Below, piece after piece: positions 47,605 through 58,644 of a stretch of DNA of 64,000 nt. The notes beneath the pieces are model-generated. The model searched no databases, was not told where the DNA came from, and worked only from the letters and a program-made list of their open reading frames with translations. The first letter of the stretch is position 1. Every line of letters starts with the position of its first letter. The stretch is from NCBI GenBank assembly GCA_028571685.1, contig CM053141.1:76555833-76619832 (forward strand), written 5' to 3'. Origin of the DNA: Heterohyrax brucei (lineage: Eukaryota > Chordata > Mammalia > Hyracoidea > Procaviidae). Made by a program: the position numbers and the translations under genes.

Positions 47605-48440
47605 AACATGATTAAAAAAAAATCATGCTTTAAGTGAAAGCTTATAATCCAAGTCAGTTTGTCATACAAACACTTGCGCACACACTGCTATGTAACCCTA
47701 GGCTCTCCCCACCTTGTGAAAACACTCCTCTTTTCCACCCTGTATTTTTCATGTCCATTCAGCCAGTTCCTGTCTCCTTTGCTCTCTCCTCTCACCTCCA
47801 GACAGGAGCTGCCCAGTTAGTCTTATGTATCTACTTAAGCTAAGAAGCACAGTCTTAACCAGCATAATTGTATGTCTTACGGTATAGTCCAATCTTTGTC
47901 TAAAGAGTTGGCTTTGGGAAGGGTTTCAGCTCTGGGCTAACAGAGGGTCTGGGGACCATGTCTTCTAGGGACCCTCCAGTCTGTTGGACCATCAAGTCTG
48001 GTCTTTTTAATAGAGTTCTGGTTCTGCACACTCATTTATCTCCCACTACGTCAGGAACTCTGACGTTGTATTCCCTGTTACAGCAGTCACTGGTGGTCAG
48101 GCACCATCTAGTTCTGGTCTCATGCTGATGTAGTCTCTGGATTATGTGTTCCTTTTTGTCACTTGGGCTCATATTTGCCGTACATTTTTGAAGTTATTCA
48201 TTCTCCTCTGCTGCAGGTGGGTTGGGACTAACTGATGCTACTTAGATGACTGCCTGCCAGCTTTTAAGACCCCAGATGCCACTCTCCAAAATGGGATACA
48301 GAACATTTTTCTTAAAAGTTTCTATTGTGCCAGTTGACCTAGATAGCCCCTGAAACTATCATCCCCAGACCCCTGCCCCTGCCACTCTGTCCTTCGAAGT
48401 CCCAACATGATGTTTATGGTTTGATCAAGGTAGATTATTC
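47605..48440 (-). mobile_element. L1 3'UTR fragment
   Basis: Antisense: A/T run, CTTTAAGTGAAAGCTTATAA, GGAGCTGCCCAGTTAGTCTT, GACCCCAGATGCCACTC, towards the ORF2 end. Same subfamily as the outer L1 of the nest at 52487. Confidence 0.7.
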
Positions 48441-48581
48441 TTTTCAAAATGAATAAGATTCTAATTTAAATTAGCAAGATAGTTTTGTTTAGATACTGCA
48501 TGTGCAGGAATGGTAAAATTCAAAAGTACAAAGTAGACATATTCTGTCTCTGCCTTAGCCACCCAGCCAGCTCTGTAGAGC

Positions 48582-48662
48582 ATGTACACACACACACACA
48601 CACCCTTTCCTCCCCATCCTATGAATCAGAATTGGCTGGATGGCAGTGGATTTTTTTTTTTA
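48582..48662 (+). repeat. (CA)n tract and AfroSINE tail
   Basis: ACACACACACACACAC run at ~48583-48603, then GAATCAGAATTGGCTGGATG and GCAGTGGA with a T tail: a 3' remnant of an AfroSINE with a grown microsatellite. Confidence 0.55.
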
Positions 48663-48664
48663 AT

Positions 48665-49238
48665 ACATTACTCTTCAGATTGCTTTTAAGAAAATTAATA
48701 GCTTAGCTCTCAGTCCAGATCAGTACATACGGAGCTGCTGCTTGTAAAATACACATGTAAAGTTTCTCAAACAGTACAAAAGGATATGCAATGAAAAAGT
48801 AATCTTCGTTTTTCCCAGATCTCAGCCCACTTTCTCCAAAGGTAAGCACTATAACCTTTTTTTTTTTTTAAATTCCTGTGATAGGGTTTAGGAGCAGAAA
48901 TCATTCTAGAAAGCCTAAGCTGATGAGAACTTAATACAGGGAATTAGGTCCTTATAAAATCACTATTAGGCAGGAAGAGGGAATCAGGACTGCAAATGAA
49001 GCCACAGAGTTCAGAAGCACAACTGGCAGTACAACTGAGCACCAGAGGAAAGCACCTCTCCTGCTGAACCATGAAACTAGTGGATCACACACTGGAGTGC
49101 TGGGTCACATCACTACAGTCACCTCTGGTCTTGTTGACTTGCTCCCTAACATAATAAGCAGAAAGCTGGTCTTCCCCTAACTGCTGCCTTCCAAGTCATG
49201 AGTGAGTAGAGGTAATTGGAGGAACTTAATTTTGCATC
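48665..49238. other. Intergenic, unassigned
   Basis: 48890-49030 (TGATGAGAACTTAATACAGG and following) looks like an old interspersed repeat, family not known to me. Nothing else recognised. Confidence 0.3.
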
Positions 49239-49240
49239 CT

Positions 49241-49420
49241 AAAGTCCCTGGGTGGTAAAAACAGATCTCTGGCTTGGCGGCTGACCGAAAGTTTGGAGAT
49301 TTGAGTCCACCCAGCAGCACTTTGGAAAAAAGCCTTTCTGAGAAATCAGCCATTGAAGTGGAATTCAACCCTGAAGTACATGCCGCTGTTAAGTTAGACT
49401 CAACTCCAATTCAGCAACTG
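49241..49420 (+). repeat. AfroSINE, divergent subfamily
   Basis: AAGTCCCTGGGTGGTAAAAA, CTGACCGAAAGTTTGGAGAT, TTTGAGTCCACCCAGCAGC, GAAATCAGCCATTGAAG. The module AAATCAGCCATTGAA is shared with the tRNA-Gly SINE family. Confidence 0.7.
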
Positions 49421-49799
49421 ATTTTCATTCTATATCCAGAGTATTATCTGCAAAGGAATCTGGGAACTGTGGTTTTTGGCTTCGCAGCTCTGCAGTTCTG
49501 GAAGGCACATTAGGAAGAGGTTAGAATAGAGAGAAAGCAAGCCAATCCATACAATATTATTCCCCTAATTTTCTATATGTAAGTACATAAACATAGAGCC
49601 TCATCATCCCAGCGCTCAGAACCGCCTGGCTGTGACCTAAATTACTGACTTAACAAAACTTCATTGAGTGCTACAGTTCTCAATGAAATACGTAACAACT
49701 ACAAATTTTCAAAAAGCCTAGGAAATAATTCCTGTGGTCACCAACACTTTTTTGTGTAAAGTTGAGGAATGGTTTTTATACATGTTGGGCCCCCCCCAG

Positions 49800-49960
49800 T
49801 AAAAACCAAACTGACTGCCATTGAGCTGGTACTGACTCATAGCAACACTATAGGACAGAGTAGAACTACCCTATAGAATTTCCAAAGAGCACCTGGTTTT
49901 CAACTGCTGACCTCAGGGTTAGCAGCTGAAGCACCTAACCACCACACCACCAGGAGGTCC
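49800..49960 (-). repeat. AfroSINE
   Basis: Antisense copy: AAAAACCAAACTGACTGCC, ACTGACTCATAGCAACAC, ending CCACCACACCACCAGGAGG. Confidence 0.85.
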
Positions 49961-49964
49961 ACAC

Positions 49965-50499
49965 TGTTTTAGTCAGCTACTGCTGCTGTAACAGAATTAC
50001 CGTAAGTGGATGGCTTTAACAAAGAAAAGTTTATTCTCACACAGTCCAGTAGGCTAGAAGTGTGAATTCAGGGTAGTGGCTCCAGCACTCTCTCTCTGTC
50101 AGCTCTGGAGGAAGGTTGTCAGTCTATGGTCAGGGAGCATCTTGGTGCAGGAACCTCAAGTCTGAAGGATGTGCTCTGCTCCTGGGGCTGCTTGCTTAAT
50201 GATATGAGGTTCCTAACTCTGCTTGCTTCTGTTTCCTTTTATCTCTTGTACGATAGAACGTGGTAAAAGCCACTCTCCAAGGAAATTCCCTTTCCAGTAG
50301 AGTGAGGAGGTGACTTCAGGGAGGGTGTTACAGTTCCACCCCAATCTTCTAATGTAATCCAGTCTATTAACCACAGGCAGAAATTAGAATTTACAGCATA
50401 GGAAAGTCACAAAATGGAGGGCAATCATGAAATACTGGGGATCATGGCCCAGCCAAATTGTTACACACATTTCTGGGGGACACTATTCAATCCATGACA
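49965..50499 (-). repeat. Solo LTR fossil, ERVL-MaLR type
   Basis: Same family as 11046-11556, bounded by TG and CA. Flanking 5-mers (CACAC, CATAT) are only partly alike, so the target duplication has decayed. Only the LTR is present. Confidence 0.7.
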
Positions 50500-50645
50500 C
50501 ATATTGGGATATACTGTAGTATTTGCACTTTGAAGTGCAAGAGAGAACACACTATGTTTGCTGTTCTCCATTTCGGTTTTCCACTTAGGTGTTAGAGATT
50601 GTTCCCTCTGTGTGAAGAGTTGCACACCATTCTTGTTTATGCTGT

Positions 50646-50806
50646 ATGAAAACTCTGTTGCTACTGAGTCAATTCTGACTCATGGTGGCCCTGTTGGACA
50701 GAGGAGAGCTACCCCATAGGGTTTCTAAGGAGCAGCTGGTGGATTTGAACTGAGGACATTTTGGTTAGCAACTGAGCTCTTAAACACTGCGGCATCAGGG
50801 TTCCTT
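50646..50806 (-). repeat. AfroSINE
   Basis: Antisense copy: TGCTACTGAGTCAATTCTGA, CCCCATAGGGTTTCTAAGGA, GCGGCATCAGGGTTCC. Inserted in an L1 fragment. Confidence 0.85.
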
Positions 50807-50807
50807 A

Positions 50808-50935
50808 TGGGGTATGGATGCACCACAAGTCAGTTTAGCCAATCCTCTGTTGACAGGTGTTCAGGTGGTTTCCACTCTTTTGCTAATACAAACAGAGCAA
50901 GGTTTTATGCAGTTTCTGCGCATTTTGACTATAAT
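50808..50935 (-). mobile_element. L1 3' region fragment
   Basis: Antisense L1 block equivalent to 59945-60050: AGCCAATCCTCTGTTGACAG, GGTGGTTTCCACTCTTTTGC. Flanked by two AfroSINEs in opposite orientation. Confidence 0.5.
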
Positions 50936-50936
50936 A

Positions 50937-51093
50937 AAGAGTCCTGGTGGCTTAGTGGTTATGCTTTCAGTTCTAATCAAAAGATTGGCAGTTCAAATCC
51001 ACCAGCTTCTCCTTGGAAACCCTAAGGGACAGTTCTGCTTTGTCTTATACCATCTCCATTGGAATTGACTCGACAGGAATGAGTTTAGTTTCT
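50937..51093 (+). repeat. AfroSINE
   Basis: Plus copy: GAGTCCTGGTGGCTTAGTGG (box A region), GGCAGTTCAAATCCACC (box B), ending GACTCGACAGGAATGAG. Confidence 0.85.
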
Positions 51094-51233
51094 TTTTTAG
51101 TATTATTATCGTTGGATAAAACCATATAAATCTGTCCTGATCCTGGCTAGGAAGGGTTTATTTTTCCACTCCAGAGTCATTGTTTGCTAATGCATTGTCC
51201 CTGCTGTTCATCTTCTTTTGTGGGAACACTGTT

Positions 51234-51695
51234 TGTAGTGGGTTGAATTTTGGCCCTTCCCTCCAAAGCTGTGCCCAAGTCCTACCTCTCAATACCTGTG
51301 ACAGTGACCTTATTTGGAAATAACATCTTTGTAGATGTAATTAAAGATCTTAAGATACCAATTTGGATTTAGGGTGGGCCCCAAATCCAGCAACAAGTAT
51401 CCTAACGGAAAATAGAGAGATTTGAGATGCACCATTGTAGAGAGGCCAGGAGAGTCATTTCAAGGTAGAAGCAGAGATTGGTTACCAACCAAGAACAACA
51501 AGGATTGCTGGTAGCCACCAGAAGCTGTGAGACCTAGAGCAAATTCTTCCTCAGAGCATCTGTCAAAAACCAACACAACTGATACTTGAGTTTTGGATTT
51601 CTGGCCTCCAGAATTGTGAGGGAATAAATTCCTGCTGTTTTAAGCCATCAAGTACATGGTAATTTGTTACAGAAGCCCTGGGAAACTCCCATACA
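51234..51695 (+). repeat. MLT1-type LTR fossil (ERVL-MaLR)
   Basis: TGTAGTGGGTTGAATTTTGG, GTGACCTTATTTGGAAATAA, TAGGGTGGGCCCCAAATCC, CCTCCAGAATTGTGAGGGAA with poly(A) signal, end ATACA. Flanking CTGTT/CTGCC could be a decayed 5-bp duplication. An ancient eutherian LTR, older than the MaLR-type trio. Confidence 0.8.
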
Positions 51696-51794
51696 CTGCC
51701 CTGTGAGGGCAGACTCTGCTCACCAGGGCCACTTTCTGAATGCATTTCTTTAGCACTACAGCCAGAATCGATCCTTTCTACGAAGTGCTCCACA

Positions 51795-51965
51795 GAGCAC
51801 TTAATAGCTGTACGAGGTGGGAGTCATTGCTATTCCCACTATACACATGACGGTGCTGAGCGTGGAATGTTTAGGGCATTTGTCCAGTGTCGCACAATTG
51901 GTTAGTGGTAGATTTGGAATTTAAACTGGCAGATTTGGAATTTAAACTACGGAAGCCAGGTTTGA
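51795..51965 (-). repeat. MIR SINE with small internal duplication
   Basis: Antisense MIR: GTGTCGCACAATTGGTTAGT, GTAGATTTGGAATTTAAACT. A block AGATTTGGAATTTAAACT occurs twice in tandem. Confidence 0.55.
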
Positions 51966-51999
51966 GAGAACATGTCCTCAGTCACTACGGGAATAGCAT

Positions 52000-52115
52000 C
52001 TTACATCCTGGAAACATGGACTGTGTTTATTCACCATTGTATTCTTGACTTGATTCACAACAGACAGATGGTGTGTAGTAAATACGTGTGGAATGAGTGA
52101 CTACATGAATGAATG
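52000..52115 (+). mobile_element. L2 LINE 3' end
   Basis: GACTGTGTTTATTCACCATT, GTATTCTTGACTTG, GTAGTAAATACGTGTGGAAT: the L2 3' terminus. Adjacent to the CTCF-like site. Confidence 0.6.
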
Positions 52116-52309
52116 CTTACTGGATCCAGTTTGGCAATTTACGTGACATTAGCAGTTTGGTTGATGACTGTGTACAAGATGAAATGGGTTATATTATCAT
52201 TTTTCTGTGAGGTATAACTGGGAAAATTTTCTGAGCCTGTGCTTTCTGCCTACTGAGAATCTCAGGCAGATGAAATTGAAGCTGGGTGTTGGGACAATTG
52301 CTCATTAGT

Positions 52310-52325
52310 CCACAAGGTGGCGCTA
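52310..52325 (+). promoter_or_regulatory. Strong CTCF-like motif
   Basis: CCACAAGGTGGCGCTA matches the core CTCF consensus (CCAC-AGG-GGCGCTA) at nearly every informative position. It lies in non-repeat sequence between an L2 fragment and the nested L1 block. Confidence 0.6.
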
Positions 52326-52486
52326 TTATTTTAAAAGCTACGAGAAGCTTGGTTTTTGTTTTTTGTCGTTCTTTCTCTGAGTCAAACTGGTATTTCTAGA
52401 TAATATTGTGAGTTCCCTCTTAAAAACAAAAGAAAACCTAAAACAAGTTATTCACTTATTGGTATATTGAAAAAGGAGATTTTTTA

Positions 52487-52691
52487 ACAAATTGTTCTTT
52501 AAGTGAAAGCTTATAAATCAAGTCAGTTCCTCACCAAAACAACTTGTACACAAAATGTTATGTAGCCTTTATTGCTGTTCCTACAATGTGACAGCTCACT
52601 CTGTTCCACCTTCTGTTTCCACTGTCCATTCAACCAGTTTCTGACCTCTTCTTCCTTGTCACCTCATCTCCAAACAGAAGCTGCCTATTTA
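52487..52691 (-). mobile_element. Outer L1 of the nest, 3'UTR, left part
   Basis: Antisense: CTTTAAGTGAAAGCTTATAA, CAAACAGAAGCTGCCTATTT. Collinear with 47615-47825 and continues at 58003 after the inserted L1. Confidence 0.75.
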
Positions 52692-53586
52692 TCTTTCACC
52701 AAAAGTGGTGTATTGAAATCTCCTGCTATTATTGTGAGGCTGTCTATTTTTCATTTCAATTTTATGCTTGTAGGAGCCCTGTGATTGGGTCCACAAATAC
52801 TTAATATGGTTACATCTTCCTGGTATGCTGTTGTTAGGTGTCGTCGAGTCGGCTCCGACTCATAGCGACCTATGTGCAACAGAATGAAACACTGCCCGAT
52901 CTTGCACTGTGTCCACAATCATTTCTGTGCTTAAGGCCATTGTTTCAGGCCCTCGTTGAGGGTCTTCCTCTTTTTCGCTGAGCTTCCGCTCTACCAAGCA
53001 TGATGTCCTTCTCTAGGGACTGACTTTTCCTGACAACATGTCCAAACTGTGTAAAATGCAGCCTTGCCATTTTTGCTTTCAAGGAGCGCTCTGGTTGTAT
53101 TTGTTCTAAAACAGATCTGTTTGTTCTTTTGGCAGTCCATTGTTCTTTCAACATTATTCTCCAACACCACAATTCAAAGACATCAATTTTTCTTCTGTCG
53201 TCTTTGTTCATTGTTCAGCTTTCACATGCATATGATGCGATTGAAAATACCGTGGCTTGGGTCAGGTGCATTTTAGTCTTCAAGGTGACATCTTTATTTT
53301 TCAGTACTTTAAAAAGATCATTTGCAGCAGATTTTCCCAATGCAATGCATCTTTTGATTTCTTGATGGCTATTTCCATGGGCGTTGATTGTGGACCCAAA
53401 TGAAATGAAATCCTTGACAACCTGAATCTTTTCTCTGTTTATCATGATGTTGCTTACTGGCCCAGTTGTGAAGAATTTTGTTTTCTTGATATGGAGGTAC
53501 AATCCATACTGAAGGCTGTGGTCCTTGATCTGCATTAATAAGTGTTTCAAATCTTCTTCACTTACAGCAGTTAAGATGGTATTATT

Positions 53587-54023
53587 ACTGGCAACACAAG
53601 GATAAAAAGAGGGGCATCATGAGATCTCCACTAAAAGACCTCAATTGATGGTCCAGCTGTTTTGGGGTTCCTGAGAGCATGGCCTCCGGCCCTGATGCTG
53701 CCCGTTCCCATAAATTATAACAAAGGTCCACTCTTTGGACAGGAATGGAATGGACTTGGCAATGCAGAGTAACCATATGTTGGAAGCACTTTATGGTTCT
53801 ATACATCTATAGGATATCATCTTGCTGACCTCTGGCTGGAGGAAGGGGAGTGGACGGAGAGGAGGGGAAAGGAGACTGTTGGAAGGATGAGACATGTATG
53901 GAGCAGAGAGGAATAGTGTGCAGTCACCGGACAGGGAGAGCAGTGGAAGCTGCGTATAGGGGGGCATGTAAATTTACATGTGAATGTACATTTTTACTCA
54001 GTTATGTTAAATTAAAAAAAAAA
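53587..54023 (+). mobile_element. Fourth-level L1 3'UTR insertion
   Basis: Plus-strand L1 tail with poly(A), same type as 25586 and 39801. AAGATGGTATTATT flanks it exactly (53573-53586, 54024-54037). Confidence 0.9.
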
Positions 54024-54341
54024 AAGATGGTATTATTTGCATAACATAGGCTGTTAATAAGTCGTCTTCCAATCCTGATGCCTTGTTCTTCGTAGAATCC
54101 AGCTTCTTGGATTACTTGCTCGGCATACAAGTTGAAAAGATACGGTAAAAGGATACAACCCTGAGACACATCTTTCATGACTTTAAACCATGCAGTGTCT
54201 GCTTGTTCTGTTTGTACGACTGCCTCTGAATCCATATACAGATTCCTTAAGAGCACAATTAAGTGGTCTGGAATTCCCATTTTATGCAATGTTAGCCATA
54301 ATTTGTTATGATCCACATAGTTGAATACTTTTGTGTAGTCA

Positions 54342-54390
54342 TTATCCATAGTTGCCTTTAAAATTCTCTCCTTATCTTTAGTTTTGTTAA
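54342..54390. other. 49-base templated insert from L1 ORF1
   Basis: Identical over 49 bases to 56316-56364 in the same orientation, starting TTATCCATAGTTGCC and ending GTTTTGTTAA. Foreign to RTE: the copy at ~9080-9140 has only ~18 other bases here, between the GAATAC-TTTGCATAGTC and ACATCTTTCTGGTATTC blocks. Confidence 0.85.
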
Positions 54391-55742
54391 ACTAAACATC
54401 TTTCTGGTATTCTCTGCTTTCAGACAAGATCCATCTGACATCAGCAATGATATCCCTGGTTCCGTGGCCTCTTCTGAATCTAGCTTGAATTTCTATCAGT
54501 TCATTGTTAATATACTGTTGCAGTTGCTTTGGAATGATCTTGAGCAAAATTTTACTTGTGTTCAATATTAATGATATTGTTTGGAAATTTCTGCATTTGG
54601 CTAGATCACTTGTCTTTGGAATGGGCATCAATATGGATCTCTTCCAGTCAGTTGGCAGTATCTATCCTCCAAATTTCTTGGCATAGACGTGTGAGCACTT
54701 CTAGCACTGCATCTGTTTGTTGAAGTATCTCAGTTGATATTCCACCAGTTCCTGGAGCTTTGTTTCTTGCCAATGCCTGTAGTGCAGCTTCGACTTCCTC
54801 CTTCAGTACCATCAGTTCCTGAATCTACCCTGCAGAGTATCGTGGCCCCTTAATTATCATATAGTATCCTTCCTTATCCATTGTGGTGGATTCTACTTTA
54901 AAGTGTCTTATCAGAAATTAATATTGCCTCTCCAGCTCTTTTTCGAATGTTGGTTGCTTGATATATATATATTCGATCCTTTAAGTTTTAGTTTGTGTGA
55001 GTATTTAAGTCTTAGGTATGTCTCTTGTAGGCAGCGTATAGACAGATCATGTTTTCTTTCCATTCTGCCACTTTATTTTACTGGTTCATTTAATGCATTT
55101 ACATTCAGTGTAAAAAGTGATAGGTGTGAATTTAGTGCTGTCATTTTGATGCCCTTTTTTTGGACATTGTTGATAATTTCTTTGTTCCACTTAATTTTCT
55201 ATGCTGTCATTTTTCTTCATGTGTTTTCTTTCCAAATTTTTTTGTTATTGGTTTTATATTTGCTGAGACATCATGTTTTTCTTGCTTTTTATTTTGATGT
55301 GTAGAAGTGTTAATTTCCTTTGTGGTTACATTAATATTTACCCTTATTTTTCTAAGCTTAAACCCCTCTTTAATTTCTTTGTATCATCTTGACTTCCTCT
55401 CCATATGGAAGATCTGTGACTACATTTTTTTAGTCCCACTTTTTGTGATAATATTGTCATCTTTTACATATTGACATCTCTGTTTTCCTATTTTCAATTA
55501 AGATATTTATTCATTTCAATATTTTATTTATTTTTGTCACTTCCGTTTCTTAGTTGATACTTGGTTGCTTTGTCCTGCATTCTGGCTTTGGGTTGTTATC
55601 TGATATTACTGATTTGCCTAACCAAGTGACTCCCCTTAGTATTTCTTGTAATTTTGACTTGGTTTTTGCAAATTCTCTGAATTCTTTTTTGTCTGAAAAT
55701 GTCCTAACTTCATCATAATATCTGAGAGACAGCTTTGCTGAG

Positions 55743-56182
55743 TGTTTTAGTTACCTGGTACTGCTCCAGCAGAAAATACCATGAGTAGAAGGCTTCATAA
55801 AGAGAAACTTTTATTGTCACAGTCCAGTAAGCTACAAATCCATTCAGTATGAGAAATTGTCACAATCAAGCAGGCCAGGAGTCCAAATTCAATGAGAGCA
55901 TCTCAGCAGGGGAACCTCAGGTCCTAAGGACATGCTCTGCTCTCAGTGCTGCTCTCTTCGTGGTATGAGGTTCCCAGCTTACTCTGTTCACTTCTCTCCT
56001 TTACATCCTACAATCTAGTGGCTTGACTCTTGCCTCACCAGAACAACTGCTACCCATTCTCCCTCATCAACATTACAGAGGCAGGATTCACAAGATATGA
56101 GAGGAATCGCATCATATTGGGACTCATAAACAAGTCAAATCAATACATATATTTTGTGGGGGACACAGTACAATCCATGACA
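55743..56182 (-). repeat. Solo LTR fossil, ERVL-MaLR type, in the second-level L1
   Basis: Same family as 11046 and 49965, bounded by TG and CA. Flanks CTGAG (55738-55742) and CTGGG (56183-56187) are a 5-bp duplication with one difference. The L1 ORF1 sequence continues on both sides. Confidence 0.7.
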
Positions 56183-58002
56183 CTGGGCATATAATTCTCC
56201 CCCCCTCCCCATTAAGTCTTTATGTATGTCATCTTACTGTCTTCTTGCCTGCATGGTTTCTGCTGAGTAGTCCAAGCTTAGTCTCAGGTACTATCCTTTG
56301 TAGATTACTTGTCATTTATCCATAGTTGCCTTTAAAATTCTCTCCTTATCTTTAGTTTTGTTAAGCTTGATTATAATATGTGTCAGTGTCTTTCTTTTGG
56401 GGTTTACCTTGTGTGGAGTTTGATGGACATTTTGGATAGCTGTCTTTTCATCTTTCATGACATCAGAGAAGTTTTCTGTCAAATCTTCAACAATTTTCTG
56501 TGTATTTTGTGTTACTCCACCTGTTTTGGTACTGCAGTCCCTCACAGATTATTCCTCTTGATAGAGTCCAACATGATTCTTAGTGTTTCTTCATTTTTAA
56601 AATTCTTTTATCTGTGCTTTCCTCTAATATGTTGGTGTCAAGTGTTTTTATCTTCAATCTCAGTAATTCTGGCTTCCATTGCCTCAGTTCTGCTCCATTG
56701 ATTTTCTATAGAGTTGTCTAATTCTGTAATTTTATTATTAATGTTTTGAATCACCACATGCTGTTTCTCTGTGCTTTCTTACAGCCTTTTCAGTTTGTCA
56801 CTATACTGTTCTGCATGTTGCCTGCTCTCCTTCTTGATCTCTTCAGGAGTTCTAAATACTAATCTTTTGGATTCTAACCCCAGTATTTTCAGAAGTTCTT
56901 TTCATCTGGAAAATGTCTTGATTCTTTGTTTTAGGAGATTTCTGAAGCTGTCATGGTCTGCCTCTTTAAGTGATTTAATATTGACTGTTGCCTCTGAGCC
57001 ATCAGTAAGTTGCTGTATTTATTTATTTTATCTTTGGTTACTGGTTTCTGGCTCCTTGTTTTGTTTTGGAATGCCCATCTAGGCAGTCTTGTGAGTTAGT
57101 TTGATTATTGATGCCCTTGAGGCTCTCATGTCTTGTCATCAGATGGTTAGAGCTATTATTAGGCAGGTAGGTCCAGGTGTCTATTTACATTTCTTGTTGT
57201 ATTCAGCTCAGGTGCTAGGGATGTGGTGTGGACTCTTTCCTACAGTACTAGATGGGCAGCGGTAAAGGCATAGGAACAGTTTTCTGGCTGTGTGTGCTGA
57301 GAAAGGCAGAGAGCTGACAGCAGTCTGTGAGTATCTGTGAGAAAGGCTTGTTTCCTTATGCCTGAGCCTACACAAAGAAAGTGTTTCTACCTTCAGTTCA
57401 CAGCTTAGGGGAGGCAGTAGCTTATTTTATTTATTCATTGTTTTTCCCTTTCTTTGTTAAATTGTTCTCTCTCCAGTCTAAGAGAATGGCTTAGGGCACA
57501 CATAAGGTGTCCTAGGTAATGGAGTCAGACTCTGGACCCAAGTGCAGTGCAGAGAAGGGAGGGTGGAGTACTGGCAAAAGGGAGAGAGATTTATTTTGCA
57601 GGAAAGATTTAGAGATCCTTGTGTGGTAGATTAGACACAATCTACTTAGCTTTTGATGATTGAATGCCATTTTTCACTGATTCAGGAGACGTGACTAGGC
57701 CCTCTACTGCTCAGTCTCTCCCTCTGAGGAAGACACTTTCTGAAAGCCACTGCTTTGCTCACCAAGCTCCCTCACCTGCAGGGCTCTGATTGCAGTCAGA
57801 TCAAGCCTGGCCATTCCTAGGCACTTTTGGACCTACTCTCCCTTCTCTGTTGCTCCATCTGATTTCTCGGCTTTCCCTTTGATATTCAGCACTGCTAGAA
57901 TGTCATATACAATTGATTCATTTGTTTACTTTTTGGGTCTTTGTTGTTAGAAGGATCACAAGAAGTGTCTGACTACTCTGCCATCTTAGCCTCACCTCCA
58001 GG

Positions 58003-58600
58003 AGCTGCCCATTTAGTCTTATGTTTCTACTTCAGCCAAGTACCACACTCTTCACTGGTATCATTTTATGTCTTCTAGTCCAGTCTAATCTTTTTCTGAA
58101 GAGTTAGTTTTGAGAATGGTTTTAGTTCTAGGTTAACAGAGTCCAGGGGCCATGTCTTCTGGGGTTCCTCTCGTCTAGGTCAGACTATTAAGTCTGGTCT
58201 TTTGACTAGAATTTGAGTTCTGCACCTCACCTTTTTCCCAGTCCATCAGTGACTTTCTGTTGTGTTCCCTGTTGGGGTCATGGCCATTGGTGGTAGCCAG
58301 GCACCTCCTATTTCTTGCAGTCTCAGGTTGCTGCAGTCTCTGGTTTATGTGGTCCTGTTTTTTGGGCTCATATTTTCCTTATATTGTTGGAGTTCTTTAT
58401 TCTCCTTTGCTTCAAGTGGGATGATATATCTTAGATGGCTGCTTGCTAACTTTTTAGACCCCAGACAGCACTCAGCAAAGTGGGGTGCAGAACATTTTCT
58501 TATTAAACTGTGTTAGGCCAATTGATCTAGATGTCCCCTGAAACCATGGTCCCTAGTCCCTTGCCCCTACTACCACGTCCGTTGAAGTGTTTGGTTGTAT
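58003..58600 (-). mobile_element. Outer L1 of the nest, right part
   Basis: Continues the 3'UTR from 52691: GCCCATTTAGTCTTATGTTT, CTTCTGGGGTTCCTCTCG, GACCCCAGACAGCACTCAG. Confidence 0.75.
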
Positions 58601-58644
58601 TCAGAAAACTTCTTAGGATAAAGCTGATTTGAAAGCCTTCTAAG

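Larger units (their letters stand above)
49597..50535. repeat. Copy 2 of the unnamed repeated segment, split by SINE and LTR
   Basis: Matches 46472-46670 in 49597-49760 and 50500-50535. An AfroSINE (49800-49960) and a solo LTR (49965-50499) sit between the two halves. Confidence 0.5.
52826..54830 (-). mobile_element. Third-level RTE, 3' part
   Basis: Antisense RTE in the L1 endonuclease region, starting with its 3' end (GTTGTTAGGTGTCGTCGAGT). Frames retained in part: FELWCWRIMLKEQWTAKRTN, DYTKVFNYVDHNKLWLTLHK, ELIEIQARFRRGHGTRDIIA. Interrupted by an L1 tail at 53587-54023 and altered by a 49-base foreign segment at 54342-54390. Confidence 0.85.
52692..58002 (-). mobile_element. Second-level L1: 5'UTR, ORF1, ORF2 endonuclease only
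   Basis: Antisense L1 with the 5' terminus at 58002 (GGAGGTGAGGCTAAGATGGC on minus). ORF1 remnants lie at 55630-56950 (IIIKLNKTKDKERILKA), the ORF2 endonuclease at ~54830-55130 and 52692-52825. The RT, 3'UTR and poly(A) are absent. It is flanked by AGCTGCC(T/C)ATTTA at 52679-52691 and 58003-58015, and is broken further by an RTE and a solo LTR. Confidence 0.75.

Noticed and set aside
48583-48603. CRISPR-like or structured repeat
   Set aside because: Plain CA microsatellite. No direct repeats with unique spacers occur anywhere, as expected for a mammalian nuclear genome.
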